Of a DNA stretch of 64,000 nt, positions 7,665 through 17,233 are shown piece by piece (positions within the stretch are counted from its first letter, which is position 1; each line of letters starts with the position of its first letter). The position numbers and the translations under genes are program-made. This DNA comes from Pseudomonadota bacterium (lineage in GTDB: Bacteria > Pseudomonadota > Gammaproteobacteria > Steroidobacterales > SZUA-146). Under the pieces are notes generated by a model that worked only from the letters and a program-made list of their open reading frames with translations, ran no database searches and was not told where the DNA came from. The DNA is taken from contig JBCCHD010000017.1 in the NCBI GenBank assembly GCA_039028935.1, forward strand, positions 1 to 64,000, read 5' to 3'.

Positions 7665-10505
7665 CTACTCTCGATCGACGGTAATCGTGTCGAGTAAGGA
7701 TTGCGCCGCACGGCGGCTCGGAAAACGTCCTTCGGTGCGCAGCGCATTTTCTAGAACCGACTGTGCGGTGGTCCAGGCGCCATCGTGCGCCAGCACCGAC
7801 GCGTAGTGAAACGCGATTTCAGGGCTGCCGGTTGCGGTGACTTGATCAAATGCATCACGCAGAACATGGCGGCTATCGTCAATCTGTCCGGTTTGAAACA
7901 ACAACCAACCGTAGGTGTCAGCCACGCCGGGTGATTCGTCCGATAATTCAAAGGCCGTTCGCGCCAGCTCGATGGCACGGGTTTGGTCGCCGCTTTGGTT
8001 ACGCTGGAAGGTAAGCCACGCCAAATTGTTGTGCGCAATGATGGAATTGGGATCGATGTTGAGCAGATGCTCGTATTCGCGGATCGCGCGAACATGGTCA
8101 CCTTGTTCGTGGTGATATTGTGCGATTTTTAACTGGGGCCGACTGTCTTCGGGAAAGCGCTGTTGCCAGCCCACCAGTGTTTGGGTTGGGTCATCGAGTT
8201 CATGCGCCTTTCGCACCGTGAACAAGGCCTGGGCCACCGCCCAGGAGGGCCCCAATGCCTGAGCGGCCTCAAACGCTTCAATGGCCTCCAGCGCCTTGCC
8301 CTGTGCCGCTCGAATTTCACCGACCGCCACCAAGGCCGGTCGATTTTTGCCAAAATTTTCCTCGATGTCGTCGACGAGCTTATCGGCTTGGATGGTTTTA
8401 CCCGCATTGGCCTGCAGTACGCCCATTGAGCGCCGCGCCGGTAGGTGATTATCATCGTTGCGAATCACCGTGGCAAAACTGGAGCGTGCCAAGAAAAACT
8501 GACCGCTCGCGAGCGCCGAGCGCCCTAGGAAATAGCGGTATTGAATGGTCTCGGGGCTCAGCACGACGGCCCGCTGAAAACTCATACGCGCCTCAGAGGT
8601 TTGATTGCGATACATCAACGCAAATCCATGCAGTGCGTGCGCTCGCGCGGACGCCGGGTATTCTTTTACGGCGATGGCCGTGAATTCTTCCGCCGCTTTG
8701 TAGTCCCGGTCGCGCAATGCCTGACTGGCCAGCATGAGGTTGGGGAGCAGGGCGCTTGGATCGTTGCTGTTCGCAATTTTTATCATCTCCAGCGATCGCG
8801 CCGAATCGCCCGTCGCTTCATAAATTCGTGCGAGCACCAACGTGGGAAGAAGATCGCTAGCGTCCTCAGCGTGCGCGGCTTCAAACAGCGCACGCGATTC
8901 GGTGTAGTCGTCGATCCGTTCATCGAGGTTAAGAATGTTAAGCATCGCGGAGCGATTACCGGGCGAGTCGGCAAGCAGTTTACGAAACAGTTTGCGCGCC
9001 TCGTCAAGCTTGTTGATCGCCGCATAAAAACTACCGGCGAGTCCGATCACGTAGCGATCGTTGGGTGCATCGACGAGCAGCGATTCGATTTGGCGCTCTG
9101 CGCGCGCCTGATTGTTGTTATCAAGCTGCGCTACGCGGATGAGGATCGACCGCCGTTCATCGGATAACGCCTTCTCAGGCAGTGAACGCAACACGCTGAT
9201 CGCGCGTAGTGAATCACCTGACGATAAATAGGCCGACGCTAGGGCCAGACCGGCTTGCACGCTGTCGGGTGTGCGTCGATACGCTTCCTCAAGATTGTCG
9301 AGACCGGCGCTTTGATCACCACCGCGCAATCGAGCCCTCCCAAGCATCGTCAGCAAATCGGTGTTGGTGTCATCGAGGCTCAGGCCATCACTAAGCGTGC
9401 GAACGGCCGCTTTGTCCCGGCCCATGCGTAGACGTGTTTCGGCCAACAATCGACGCGCTCGGGCATTGTCGGGATTATTGATCACGGCGTTGGCCAAGTG
9501 CATTTCGGCCTGATCGAAATCCTCGAGCTGAATCATAGCGATGCCCATCAGGGCGTGCGCCGGCGAGTAATTCGGATACGAGGCCAACACCTGCTGGAAA
9601 TAGTCGATGGCGCGATCGTTGTTGCCCGCATCAAACGCCACTCGACCCTGAAGATACAGCGCCATCGGATGGTCGTGACCAATGGCAACCAAACTTCGCG
9701 TTGCCTCACGAGCACCCTCAAGATCATTGAGTCCTAACAGCGCTTCGATGTATTGCGCTTCGAGAAAAAACCAGTCTTCTCTTCGCGCTCGAATCTCCTC
9801 GGTTCGCGCACGAGCCAACAAGTCGCGCGCGTGCTGATATTTTTCTTGTTTCAGATACACCCGGCCAAGGGCGAGGACAGTTTCGGGCACGCCGGGAGCG
9901 AGTTCGATCGCCTGTAAGTTAAGCGATTCCGCCTGTTCAAAGTCTTCCTCATTGGCCGCAATCGAGGCCAGTCCCATTAGCGCAATGCGGCGCGCTTCGA
10001 CACTCTTTGCGGCATCCAGCTCTTCATTAAACGAGGCGACGGCACGATCAATTGAACCAATCTCGAGCATGGATCGAGCACGAAGGGCCTTGAGTGTGCT
10101 GACCAACTCCTCGTTCTCGATATCGATTGTTCGAATTTCAGAGAGCACTTCAACATGGTTGCCCGTCCCTTGTAGCGCTCGTGCCAACATCTCAGCATAG
10201 CGTTCGGGGGGAGCCCCCAAATCGCGTGCGCGCTCGGCCTCTTTTTGCGCGGTGGCGAAATCGCCGAGCGCTAATAACGCTTCACCGAGCAGCAGCCGTG
10301 CTTCGCTGTTTCGGCTGTTATTCAGAAGTAGATTGCGCATCTCAATTATCGCTTCGCGATAGCGCAGCTTCTCGATGCTCGTGCGTGCATCGGCCACACG
10401 CTGGGCTTCGGTACGCGTGTCTTGGGCGCAACCGGTTGGAATCAGCACGGTCAATGCAAGCAGCACAAGCATCCATGGCGGGAGACGAAAAGGCATTGTG
10501 TTCAT
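7665..10505 (-). CDS. prsT: PrsT-like PEP-CTERM system TPR-repeat lipoprotein
   Basis: The protein has about 946 residues. It starts with a lipoprotein signal peptide ending in the lipobox IPTGC, followed by TPR-like helical repeats along the whole length (repeats of the type A..LLG.ALLALGD). Size, lipobox and TPR content match PrsT, a TPR lipoprotein regularly found with PEP-CTERM/exosortase systems and thought to act in exopolysaccharide assembly at the envelope. The ATG at 10505 is chosen (10496 is a second option) because it places the signal peptide at the N terminus; the longer frame to 10595 would overlap the upstream hydrolase gene. The nearest PEP-CTERM protein gene lies downstream on the same strand, but with a separate promoter. 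Confidence 0.85.
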   Translation of the reverse strand: MNTMPFRLPPWMLVLLALTVLIPTGCAQDTRTEAQRVADARTSIEKLRYREAIIEMRNLLLNNSRNSEARLLLGEALLALGDFATAQKEAERARDLGAPPERYAEMLARALQGTGNHVEVLSEIRTIDIENEELVSTLKALRARSMLEIGSIDRAVASFNEELDAAKSVEARRIALMGLASIAANEEDFEQAESLNLQAIELAPGVPETVLALGRVYLKQEKYQHARDLLARARTEEIRARREDWFFLEAQYIEALLGLNDLEGAREATRSLVAIGHDHPMALYLQGRVAFDAGNNDRAIDYFQQVLASYPNYSPAHALMGIAMIQLEDFDQAEMHLANAVINNPDNARARRLLAETRLRMGRDKAAVRTLSDGLSLDDTNTDLLTMLGRARLRGGDQSAGLDNLEEAYRRTPDSVQAGLALASAYLSSGDSLRAISVLRSLPEKALSDERRSILIRVAQLDNNNQARAERQIESLLVDAPNDRYVIGLAGSFYAAINKLDEARKLFRKLLADSPGNRSAMLNILNLDERIDDYTESRALFEAAHAEDASDLLPTLVLARIYEATGDSARSLEMIKIANSNDPSALLPNLMLASQALRDRDYKAAEEFTAIAVKEYPASARAHALHGFALMYRNQTSEARMSFQRAVVLSPETIQYRYFLGRSALASGQFFLARSSFATVIRNDDNHLPARRSMGVLQANAGKTIQADKLVDDIEENFGKNRPALVAVGEIRAAQGKALEAIEAFEAAQALGPSWAVAQALFTVRKAHELDDPTQTLVGWQQRFPEDSRPQLKIAQYHHEQGDHVRAIREYEHLLNIDPNSIIAHNNLAWLTFQRNQSGDQTRAIELARTAFELSDESPGVADTYGWLLFQTGQIDDSRHVLRDAFDQVTATGSPEIAFHYASVLAHDGAWTTAQSVLENALRTEGRFPSRRAAQSLLDTITVDRE

Positions 10506-10591
10506 GCGACATCCGCTGTTTGGGCAATGGCCTCTGAGTGTAGTCAATGCCGTGATCGAATGCACCGCGATCCGTTCACAGATCGCCCATG

Positions 10592-11299
10592 TCACGTATC
10601 GGCGAGCCAGCGTGCCAATAGGCGATTTGTTGCGTCAGGCTGTTCCAAAGTGGGCAAGTGACCGGCATCGGCAACGATATGGAGCGTCGACGATCGGATC
10701 AGTGCATGCATGTCTTCATGCATGCCAGGCGGACACAGGGTATCGTGTTCACCGCATAGCAAAAGCGCCGGTGTCTCAGCGTTGCGCAGTGTCGAACGGT
10801 AATCGCGTCGGCACTGAAGCGCCCGAGACTGTGATTCGAACACAGTCGGCCCGAGCGTCTCGGCCATCGCCATACACACATCAAGAATTCGCCCCGTGTT
10901 TGGGCCATCAGCAAGGTAGTTTGGCTTCATTTCGTCACGCATCACCGAGCGTAGTTGACCCCTCGACACTCGCTCGATCTGTGCATCTCGCATACGCACT
11001 TTTTCGGGTGTATCCGCCGAGGGGTTTGTATCCACTAGAGCGACTGCCGACACGCGTTCTGGTGCGACATCCAGAATGTGCATGGCCACAATACCGCCCA
11101 TCGACAAGCCGGCCAGCGCAAAAGTCTCGGGTGCGGCGTCCAGTACGCTGTGGGCTAGCGCCTCGATAGTTGAATGACCGACTAACGGCGCGACCATCAC
11201 CGCTCGATGCCCTGAAAAATACGCAATCTGCGGTGCAAACAAACGCGCATCACACATCATGCCGGGTAGTAAAACCAGCGGGGGAGGTTGGCGTGTCAT
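10592..11299 (-). CDS. Alpha/beta hydrolase
   Basis: This 235-residue cytoplasmic alpha/beta-fold hydrolase starts directly with the oxyanion-loop motif LVLLPGMMCDARLF. The nucleophile elbow is GLSMGG (Ser around 84), the acid is in GEHDTLCP and the catalytic His is in AGHLPTLEQP near the C terminus, so the full Ser-Asp-His triad is present. The substrate is unknown; the compact family includes small-ester and enol-lactone hydrolases. It lies 39 bp after the SnoaL-like gene and 86 bp before the PrsT-like gene on the same strand. Confidence 0.85.
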   Translation of the reverse strand: MTRQPPPLVLLPGMMCDARLFAPQIAYFSGHRAVMVAPLVGHSTIEALAHSVLDAAPETFALAGLSMGGIVAMHILDVAPERVSAVALVDTNPSADTPEKVRMRDAQIERVSRGQLRSVMRDEMKPNYLADGPNTGRILDVCMAMAETLGPTVFESQSRALQCRRDYRSTLRNAETPALLLCGEHDTLCPPGMHEDMHALIRSSTLHIVADAGHLPTLEQPDATNRLLARWLADT

Positions 11300-11338
11300 G
11301 GGTGCTTATTCACCGCAAAGGAATGGGTATGGCTTCAT

Positions 11339-12376
11339 TCACGGCACGAGGGGGTCGGGAACCGATACAGCCCCTCCTGTGCGCGCCTTATTAAACTCTT
11401 GAAGTCGGGCCAGTACGTCCACGCCGACTTGACGATACAGATCCAGTAAATCAACGAGCACCCAATTTTCACGGATCAACCCATTCTCCAATCGCCAAAA
11501 ATCAAGGCTGCGCAGAAGCACTTCTTTGCCAACTGGGGCAATGCCCATCCAGCCATCATCGCTTAGTGTGAGCCGCATATTGGGCCAGCCGGTTTCGCAG
11601 ACGTAATTCCCTTGGGCAACCCAATGGGACATGAGGTCGCCCATGGCATCGAGTTTTCGATCTGGCATCGCGCGCAAGAATGGCATTTGGTGCCAATGAC
11701 GAAATCCGGCAATGCCGCGCGCAGTGCCGATTCCCGCCGGCCCATACCAGTTAAATTGTGGGTGCCAGTATTTTTCAAGCTGCATGATCGCCGGATCGGG
11801 ATTGGCCGGGTATTTGCACAGATCCGTGAGCATCGCCAGCACATGCTCCATGGCACCGATCCCCGAGCCATGAGCGGTCAGACCGTCGCCACTCATCGGC
11901 GCGGGCGTACACAAAAACGCGCCAAGTTGCGGCGCCATTGGCCAGGCGTTGGCTTGCATCATGAGTTCCGGCAGATCCCAAATGACGTGCATTTGTACGA
12001 CCCGATCTTGCTCGATCTGAAAGAACTCGTGATAGCGCATGTGCACCAGATGCCCGGTCGGCGGTATGCCCAATAACGGCGCGGTGAAGGTGCCCATGTA
12101 GTTGCCCATGGTGCCGATCCATTGAGCGCCTTCTGGCGTCGTGCCAGCCAATACGATCAGGTCGCGCCGCTCGACATCCGGGAGCGAATCGCGCAGAGGA
12201 TTTAAACATGTCGTCAGAAAGGCGTCGGGCCCGATCAAATCCCCAAACGGATGACAAACGCGTATGTGTGCGTCCGCGTCGATTGCCGCATGGGTCGCCG
12301 CGTCCAGTGCCGGCCACTGAAATTCCAGTGCCGCGCGTTGGAAATCCTCAATCACAGAGATGAAAGCGTTTGACAT
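11339..12376 (-). CDS. SnoaL-like polyketide-cyclase/ester-cyclase family protein
   Basis: The protein has about 345 residues and appears to carry two consecutive SnoaL/NTF2-like alpha+beta barrels. The first covers roughly residues 10-155 and the second about 180-330, each with the GHLVHMRYHEFF or FRHWHQMPF kind of aromatic and histidine pattern. Members of this family catalyse cyclisation, isomerisation or hydrolysis of small metabolites; the substrate cannot be told here. The ATG at 12376 (MSNAF) is preferred over the longer frame to 12430. The following hydrolase gene, 39 bp downstream, may act in the same small catabolic unit. Confidence 0.75.
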   Translation of the reverse strand: MSNAFISVIEDFQRAALEFQWPALDAATHAAIDADAHIRVCHPFGDLIGPDAFLTTCLNPLRDSLPDVERRDLIVLAGTTPEGAQWIGTMGNYMGTFTAPLLGIPPTGHLVHMRYHEFFQIEQDRVVQMHVIWDLPELMMQANAWPMAPQLGAFLCTPAPMSGDGLTAHGSGIGAMEHVLAMLTDLCKYPANPDPAIMQLEKYWHPQFNWYGPAGIGTARGIAGFRHWHQMPFLRAMPDRKLDAMGDLMSHWVAQGNYVCETGWPNMRLTLSDDGWMGIAPVGKEVLLRSLDFWRLENGLIRENWVLVDLLDLYRQVGVDVLARLQEFNKARTGGAVSVPDPLVP

Positions 12377-12837
12377 GATGTTGGTCCCGAAAGAGTGGAC
12401 AGTCACGGCGATTCTTTGACGAGTAATCACCTTGGCCTTGCATTCGAAGTCAGGAGTATAGGCTGGTCTAGTAAACGGTGTCCAGCTTCAACGAAATACG
12501 CTTTTATTCTATATTATTCATATATTAATGAACGCTTTCTAGACTTTACTTACGTTTATGTTCTGCGCCCGAATGGCTCAATCCACATGCGGCCTAGCCC
12601 AGGAAAATGGCGGTCGGATCAGCCGACGGGTCTTTGATGAACAAGTCGGCACGAACCATATCGATCATCATCGCAAACGGTGAAGCCAACCGGCGCTCGC
12701 GGGTCCTTCAATCGCTCGGTCATTCGGTGATTTATTATTCGGCAATTCGAAAAACTTAATCAGTTTCTATACGGTTTATTCGGTTGGCGGCCTACGTACC
12801 ATAAGGGCTCTTTGCCCCTGAACCTGGAGAGCGACCC
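12377..12837. other. Divergent promoter region
   Basis: This 461-bp region between two divergent genes is AT-rich around 12500-12545 (ttattctatattattcatatattaatg), as expected for promoters. No coding frame has a good start. A GGAG Shine-Dalgarno lies just before the ATG at 12838. Confidence 0.5.
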
Positions 12838-13839
12838 ATGAAAGCAATGATCCTAAATGCTTACGGCGACGATGCGACCTTTGAGCCGGCCGAGCTCAAT
12901 ACGCCTGAGCCGGCGGCTGGCGAGGTACGCGTGCGCATCGCGGCCACCAGCGTCAACACCGTGGACACAATGATTCGTCAATTGGGGCAGGAGAATTTGC
13001 CGCTATCACCCGACTTACCCGCGGTCTTGGGCATGGACTTCGCTGGGGTCGTGGATGCCGTCGGGGAGGGGGTCAGTACGTTTACGGTCGGCGACGAGGT
13101 GTATGGTTGTGCAGGTGGATTGTCTGACTTGCAAGGCGCGCTCGCCGAGTACATGGTCGCCGATGTGCGGCTGATCGCGCTCAAGCCTAAATCGCTTTCG
13201 ATGCGAGAAGCGGCGGCCTTACCATTGGTCGGCATTACCGCCTATGAAGGACTGTCCCGCGCCAAGGTTGGGGCAGGGCAAAAGGTGCTAGTACACGGCG
13301 GAACGGGTGGCGTTGGCCATGTTGCGGTTCAACTTGCCCGCCATTTTGGGGCCGACGTTTACGCGACCATTTCCTCCGACGATCAGGCCGACATCGTACG
13401 CGGTTATGGGGCCACACCAATTAACTACAAAACCGAGTCGGTCGCCGATTATGTGGCCCAACACACTGACGGGCGTGGCTTCGATGTGGTGTTTGATTCG
13501 GTGGGTGGTGCCAACATGCTCAATTCATTCGAGGCCGCGGCGCTAAACGCGCACGTCGCGTCCACGGTGTCCCTCCTGGAAATCGACTTGACCCAGGTGC
13601 ATTTCAAAGGCCTGTCTCTCCATGTGGTCTTTATGCTCATCCCAATGCTCCACAATGTGGCACGAGAAGCGCACGCGACGATTTTATCAACTATGACGTC
13701 AATTGCTGACGCGGGTCAGCTCAAACCACTGGTGGATTCAAACCGCTTCGTGTTGGCGCAGGTGGGGAAGGCGTACGCTCACCTCACCAGTGGTGCCGCC
13801 ATTGGCAAGGTGGTCGTCGAAGTCGAATCCACCAACTGA
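12838..13839 (+). CDS. Zinc-independent MDR oxidoreductase (NADPH:quinone-oxidoreductase-like)
   Basis: This 333-residue medium-chain dehydrogenase/reductase has an N-terminal GroES-like domain with the LGMDFAGVVDAVGEGV signature and a Rossmann domain with VLVHGGTGGVGHVAVQLARHFGA. The zinc ligands of true alcohol dehydrogenases are absent, which places it with the quinone-oxidoreductase and enoyl-reductase branch that uses NADPH. It is probably a cytoplasmic reductase of quinones or unsaturated carbonyls. It has its own Shine-Dalgarno (ggagag) and stands apart from its neighbours. Confidence 0.92.
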   Translation: MKAMILNAYGDDATFEPAELNTPEPAAGEVRVRIAATSVNTVDTMIRQLGQENLPLSPDLPAVLGMDFAGVVDAVGEGVSTFTVGDEVYGCAGGLSDLQGALAEYMVADVRLIALKPKSLSMREAAALPLVGITAYEGLSRAKVGAGQKVLVHGGTGGVGHVAVQLARHFGADVYATISSDDQADIVRGYGATPINYKTESVADYVAQHTDGRGFDVVFDSVGGANMLNSFEAAALNAHVASTVSLLEIDLTQVHFKGLSLHVVFMLIPMLHNVAREAHATILSTMTSIADAGQLKPLVDSNRFVLAQVGKAYAHLTSGAAIGKVVVEVESTN

Positions 13840-13925
13840 CCCGCTTGACGCCAGTGCGGATGCTTAGTCAGCGATATCAAACCGGGAATGGTATGGTCTT
13901 GTCTCGCGTATAAAAGAAGCGGGAC

Positions 13926-14879
13926 ATGGGAATGACAAGGGCCTCTATTGCGCCTCGCGCACGATTGACCAGGATGCTATTCGCCGGTATCTGGGCCTGT
14001 TGGCTCAGCTTATCGGCGGCGGCGACTGAATGTGGCGCCACGCACCAACAGGCGCTGCAGATACTGGGTTCCGGGGGGCCCATTGCCGATGACGGGCGCG
14101 CCTCGTCCAGTTATCTGGTCTGGTCAGGCGGAAAAGCGCCAGTAATGGTCGATACGGGCAGCGGCAGTTTTTTGCGTTTTGGCGAGGCCGGCGCATTGGT
14201 GTCCGAGCTTGATTTTATTGGGCTGAGTCATCTCCATACGGATCATGTGGGCGACTTTCCGGCGCTGATGAAGAGCGGCTCTTTTCGCCATCGTCGACTT
14301 CCGCTCGTGGTCGCCGGTCCCGCTGGTTCGGCGTTGTTTCCCAGCGTTAGCGCCTACCTTACGCAACTCTTCGACTCAACCACCGGCGCCTACCGTTATC
14401 TTCATTCTTACGTGCGCGACGAGGACGCGCCTTTGATCGTGCAAGAAGTTGACTCGCGCGATGTCGTGTCGGTGTTTCGCTCCGACTTGATGCAAATCGA
14501 TTCGCTCGCCGTGCCGCACGGTATCGTGCCCGCACTGGCCTTTCGAGTTCGAATCGGCGGTAAGACTCTTGTCTTTGGCAGTGATCAAAACGGCAGTAAC
14601 GACGCTTTTATCGATTTTGTGCGCGACGCGGATGTCTTAGTGATGCACCTTGTTGTCCCAGAGGGCGTGCGCGGCCCCGCTCGACGGTTGCATGCCGCAC
14701 CCAGTCGCATCGGCGAAATTGCCCGCGACGCCAATGTGTCGCACTTGGTTCTAAGCCATTTGATGGCGCGCAGTTTGTCGACACTTGACGACAATTTGGC
14801 GCAGGTGCGCAAACGCTACAAGGGCCCGATCACCGTGGCACACGACCTACTCTGTATTGATCTGGATTCGTCCGGTTAG
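13926..14879 (+). CDS. Exported metallo-beta-lactamase-fold hydrolase
   Basis: This 317-residue protein has an N-terminal Sec-type signal (MLFAGIWACWLSLSAAATEC) and a metallo-beta-lactamase fold. The metal motif is HLHTDH (HxHxDH), with further ligand candidates in VPHGIVPA and in SHLM near the C terminus. The fold covers beta-lactamases, arylsulfatases and phosphodiesterases. The VMVDTGSGSFLRFGEAG start is close to the arylsulfatase/RNase Z-like branch. The substrate is unknown and the location is likely periplasmic. Confidence 0.88.
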   Translation: MGMTRASIAPRARLTRMLFAGIWACWLSLSAAATECGATHQQALQILGSGGPIADDGRASSSYLVWSGGKAPVMVDTGSGSFLRFGEAGALVSELDFIGLSHLHTDHVGDFPALMKSGSFRHRRLPLVVAGPAGSALFPSVSAYLTQLFDSTTGAYRYLHSYVRDEDAPLIVQEVDSRDVVSVFRSDLMQIDSLAVPHGIVPALAFRVRIGGKTLVFGSDQNGSNDAFIDFVRDADVLVMHLVVPEGVRGPARRLHAAPSRIGEIARDANVSHLVLSHLMARSLSTLDDNLAQVRKRYKGPITVAHDLLCIDLDSSG

Positions 14880-14908
14880 TGATCGTGTACAAAGCATCGA
14901 GCAGATGT

Positions 14909-15967
14909 TTAGTGCAGCACCGAAATAAGGGCGATCGCAACACCCCCAACAACCAGCGCAGAAAACAAGCCCACGGCAAGCGGACGCATACCGATCGTCA
15001 GCAGTCCACGCACGCTCGTACCCAACCCGACCGCAGCCATGGCAACCGCCAGACACAGTTCGGCGAACGATTTGGTGTAGCTCACAATTTGTCGCCATTC
15101 TTCGGGCGACCAGATACCAAAGGCGAGATCACCGGCATCGCCGAGGGTGCGTAGCAAACTCATCGCCGCAAACCCTAATACGAACAAAGGAATCATGCTA
15201 TACCAGGGGGCCGTTTCGGTGTCTTGCCCTGCATTTTGTCGGTGATAAACGATACTCATGAGGGGAATAACAACGAGCATGCCCAGATTGCGCACGAGCT
15301 TGGTCACGGTCGCCACGTCTAGCGCCTCGGGACTGCCGTAGAACTGCTGATACACCAGCCCCGCGCCCGCCACCTGAGCCGTCTCATGCACCGACGTACC
15401 CAGAAACAGGCCAGCGGCAAAGCCATTGCCATCAAACAACCAGTGGCCGATAAACGGGTACGTCAGCATCGCTAGCACACCGAACAGTGTGATACACGCG
15501 ACGGCGTAGCTGACCTCGTCGTCTTTGGCTTTGATGGCCGGCGCCGTAGCCACAATTGCGGTGGCGCCACAAATGGCAGTGCCCACGGCAATGAGTGTCG
15601 ACAAACGACCGTTAACACTGAGCCAGCGCCCGAGAAGATTGACCAAGACCAGCGCAGCGATCACCGCGCCAATGATAATCGGCAGACTCTTAAGACCGAT
15701 CGATCCGGCTTCATACAGGCTTAAGCGAATGCCGAGCAGCACAATACCAAGACGCAACACGCGCACCAGTCCAAACCGAATGCCGGGTAGGAACAATGCC
15801 GGCAGCGGCAATGTATTGCGGACGATAATACCGAGCACAATGGCCATCATGATGGCACTGACGGGGCTTTTTGCCAGACCCATCAAGTCGGTTCCGATCC
15901 AATCCGAACTGGCGTGTCCGGCCAGTGCAATAACCAACGCCAAGAGTAAGCCAGGGAGCACTTTCAT
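14909..15967 (-). CDS. YeiH/UPF0324 family putative sulfate exporter
   Basis: This 352-residue inner-membrane protein has about ten hydrophobic segments and the UPF0324 landmarks AICGATAIVATAPAIKAKDDEVS (read in two parts: AICGATAIVA and PAIKAKDDEVSYAV) and GTSVHETAQVAGAG. Members are annotated as sulfate or anion exporters, largely by similarity. It converges with the metallo-beta-lactamase gene with a 29-bp gap and no obvious hairpin. Confidence 0.9.
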   Translation of the reverse strand: MKVLPGLLLALVIALAGHASSDWIGTDLMGLAKSPVSAIMMAIVLGIIVRNTLPLPALFLPGIRFGLVRVLRLGIVLLGIRLSLYEAGSIGLKSLPIIIGAVIAALVLVNLLGRWLSVNGRLSTLIAVGTAICGATAIVATAPAIKAKDDEVSYAVACITLFGVLAMLTYPFIGHWLFDGNGFAAGLFLGTSVHETAQVAGAGLVYQQFYGSPEALDVATVTKLVRNLGMLVVIPLMSIVYHRQNAGQDTETAPWYSMIPLFVLGFAAMSLLRTLGDAGDLAFGIWSPEEWRQIVSYTKSFAELCLAVAMAAVGLGTSVRGLLTIGMRPLAVGLFSALVVGGVAIALISVLH

Positions 15968-16219
15968 AGGGGGGAGCCTGCGTGAAAAGTCGGTAGTATA
16001 GAGGCATCCGCAACCGCGATGCCAGTCTCATGCATCGTGCCGAATAGGCTCACACTGAGCGTAAACGGCAAGGCAGCGTTAAACCGAAAATTGGATCCAC
16101 TCAGCGCGTAAAATTGGTCTTACCCCGCGCCATTACGTGCCAGTATCGTTAGTCGTGCCCCGATGCGCCTCGACCAAGGATGCGATTCTCAAGCGATCGC
16201 GCTGTATTCGACAAGAGAG

Positions 16220-17233
16220 TTATTTCGAGTTGGACGAGGATGCGAGATTAAAAAATCGCGTGGCGTTGTCATGAAAGATTGCGCGTCGCTGCTCGACGCT
16301 TAAAAAATCAAACGTGTCGTAGCGTTCTATGATCTTATCGGCCGGCCAATTGTCCGTACCGAGCATAATGCGATCACCAAACCCGCGTTCAATAAACGCA
16401 TGTAGCGCGGCGGCGTGCACAGGCGCGGGCAAGGCCGCATTCAGTGCGGTCATATCCACATAAATAGTGGGGTACTCGTAAAGTAAAGCGAAGGTTTCTT
16501 CCAGATAATCGATGTTATCGAGCATGGGCACCGCTGGAAATCCCGCGTGCTGCAGCCAGATCCGAAGATCAGGATACTGACGTAAAACCGGTCGAAGCTT
16601 GTCGGGGTTACCCAGGTCCGCATTGAAGTTGGGGCAACACCCGTCGGGTCGCGAGGGGCTCCCTGCGGGCGGTCCACGATTGATATGAACGGCGACCGGT
16701 ATATCCAGTTCACTGGCCAGTGCCCAGTAAGGCATCATGCGCGGATCGTCGTAGGGGATACCGGCATACACATTAAACAACTCGCCCATCACCTTCAGCG
16801 TGCCCGTTTCGTAGTGTTCACGCAGCCACGCCAGATCCGGCCAGGCACTGCCGCCCCAATGACACGGGCGTCGCGCATCGCCTTGTGGAGTCCAGCATGG
16901 AAACGAGGGCCCGGCCAGAAAGCGTTCTGGTGCACGCTTGACCCAGTCCTCGACATCGCTTTCCTCATTGAGGTGCAGCACTGATAAGCGAATATTGTGT
17001 CGATCCATCTCGTGCATCACGTCAGTAAAGTAGTTCGCATCATCCATATGAAGATACGCCGCGTGAAAATGCGCATTGATTATGGCCGGTGGCACATTCG
17101 AGTCAGACACGCGAACAGACGATGGCTCGGTAGGCTCTGCCGAATCGATTTGAGGCGAGCTGGAGTCGGTCACGCAACTGCCAAGCACGAGTGTCGCGAC
17201 GACGAACGGCAGGCGCCACGTGGTGGCGCTCAT
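16220..17233 (-). CDS. Amidohydrolase-family (TIM-barrel) lipoprotein
   Basis: This 337-residue protein has a lipoprotein signal ending in LVLGSC. It fits the amidohydrolase 2 family: a first metal motif INAHFHAAYL, a central VAVHINRGPP, an LQHAGFP strand end and a late LGTDNWPADK aspartate. Such enzymes are metal-dependent hydrolases or decarboxylases, and envelope-anchored versions are unusual. Its ATG overlaps the stop of the patatin gene by four bases (ATGA), so the two are translationally coupled and probably act together. Confidence 0.85.
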   Translation of the reverse strand: MSATTWRLPFVVATLVLGSCVTDSSSPQIDSAEPTEPSSVRVSDSNVPPAIINAHFHAAYLHMDDANYFTDVMHEMDRHNIRLSVLHLNEESDVEDWVKRAPERFLAGPSFPCWTPQGDARRPCHWGGSAWPDLAWLREHYETGTLKVMGELFNVYAGIPYDDPRMMPYWALASELDIPVAVHINRGPPAGSPSRPDGCCPNFNADLGNPDKLRPVLRQYPDLRIWLQHAGFPAVPMLDNIDYLEETFALLYEYPTIYVDMTALNAALPAPVHAAALHAFIERGFGDRIMLGTDNWPADKIIERYDTFDFLSVEQRRAIFHDNATRFFNLASSSNSK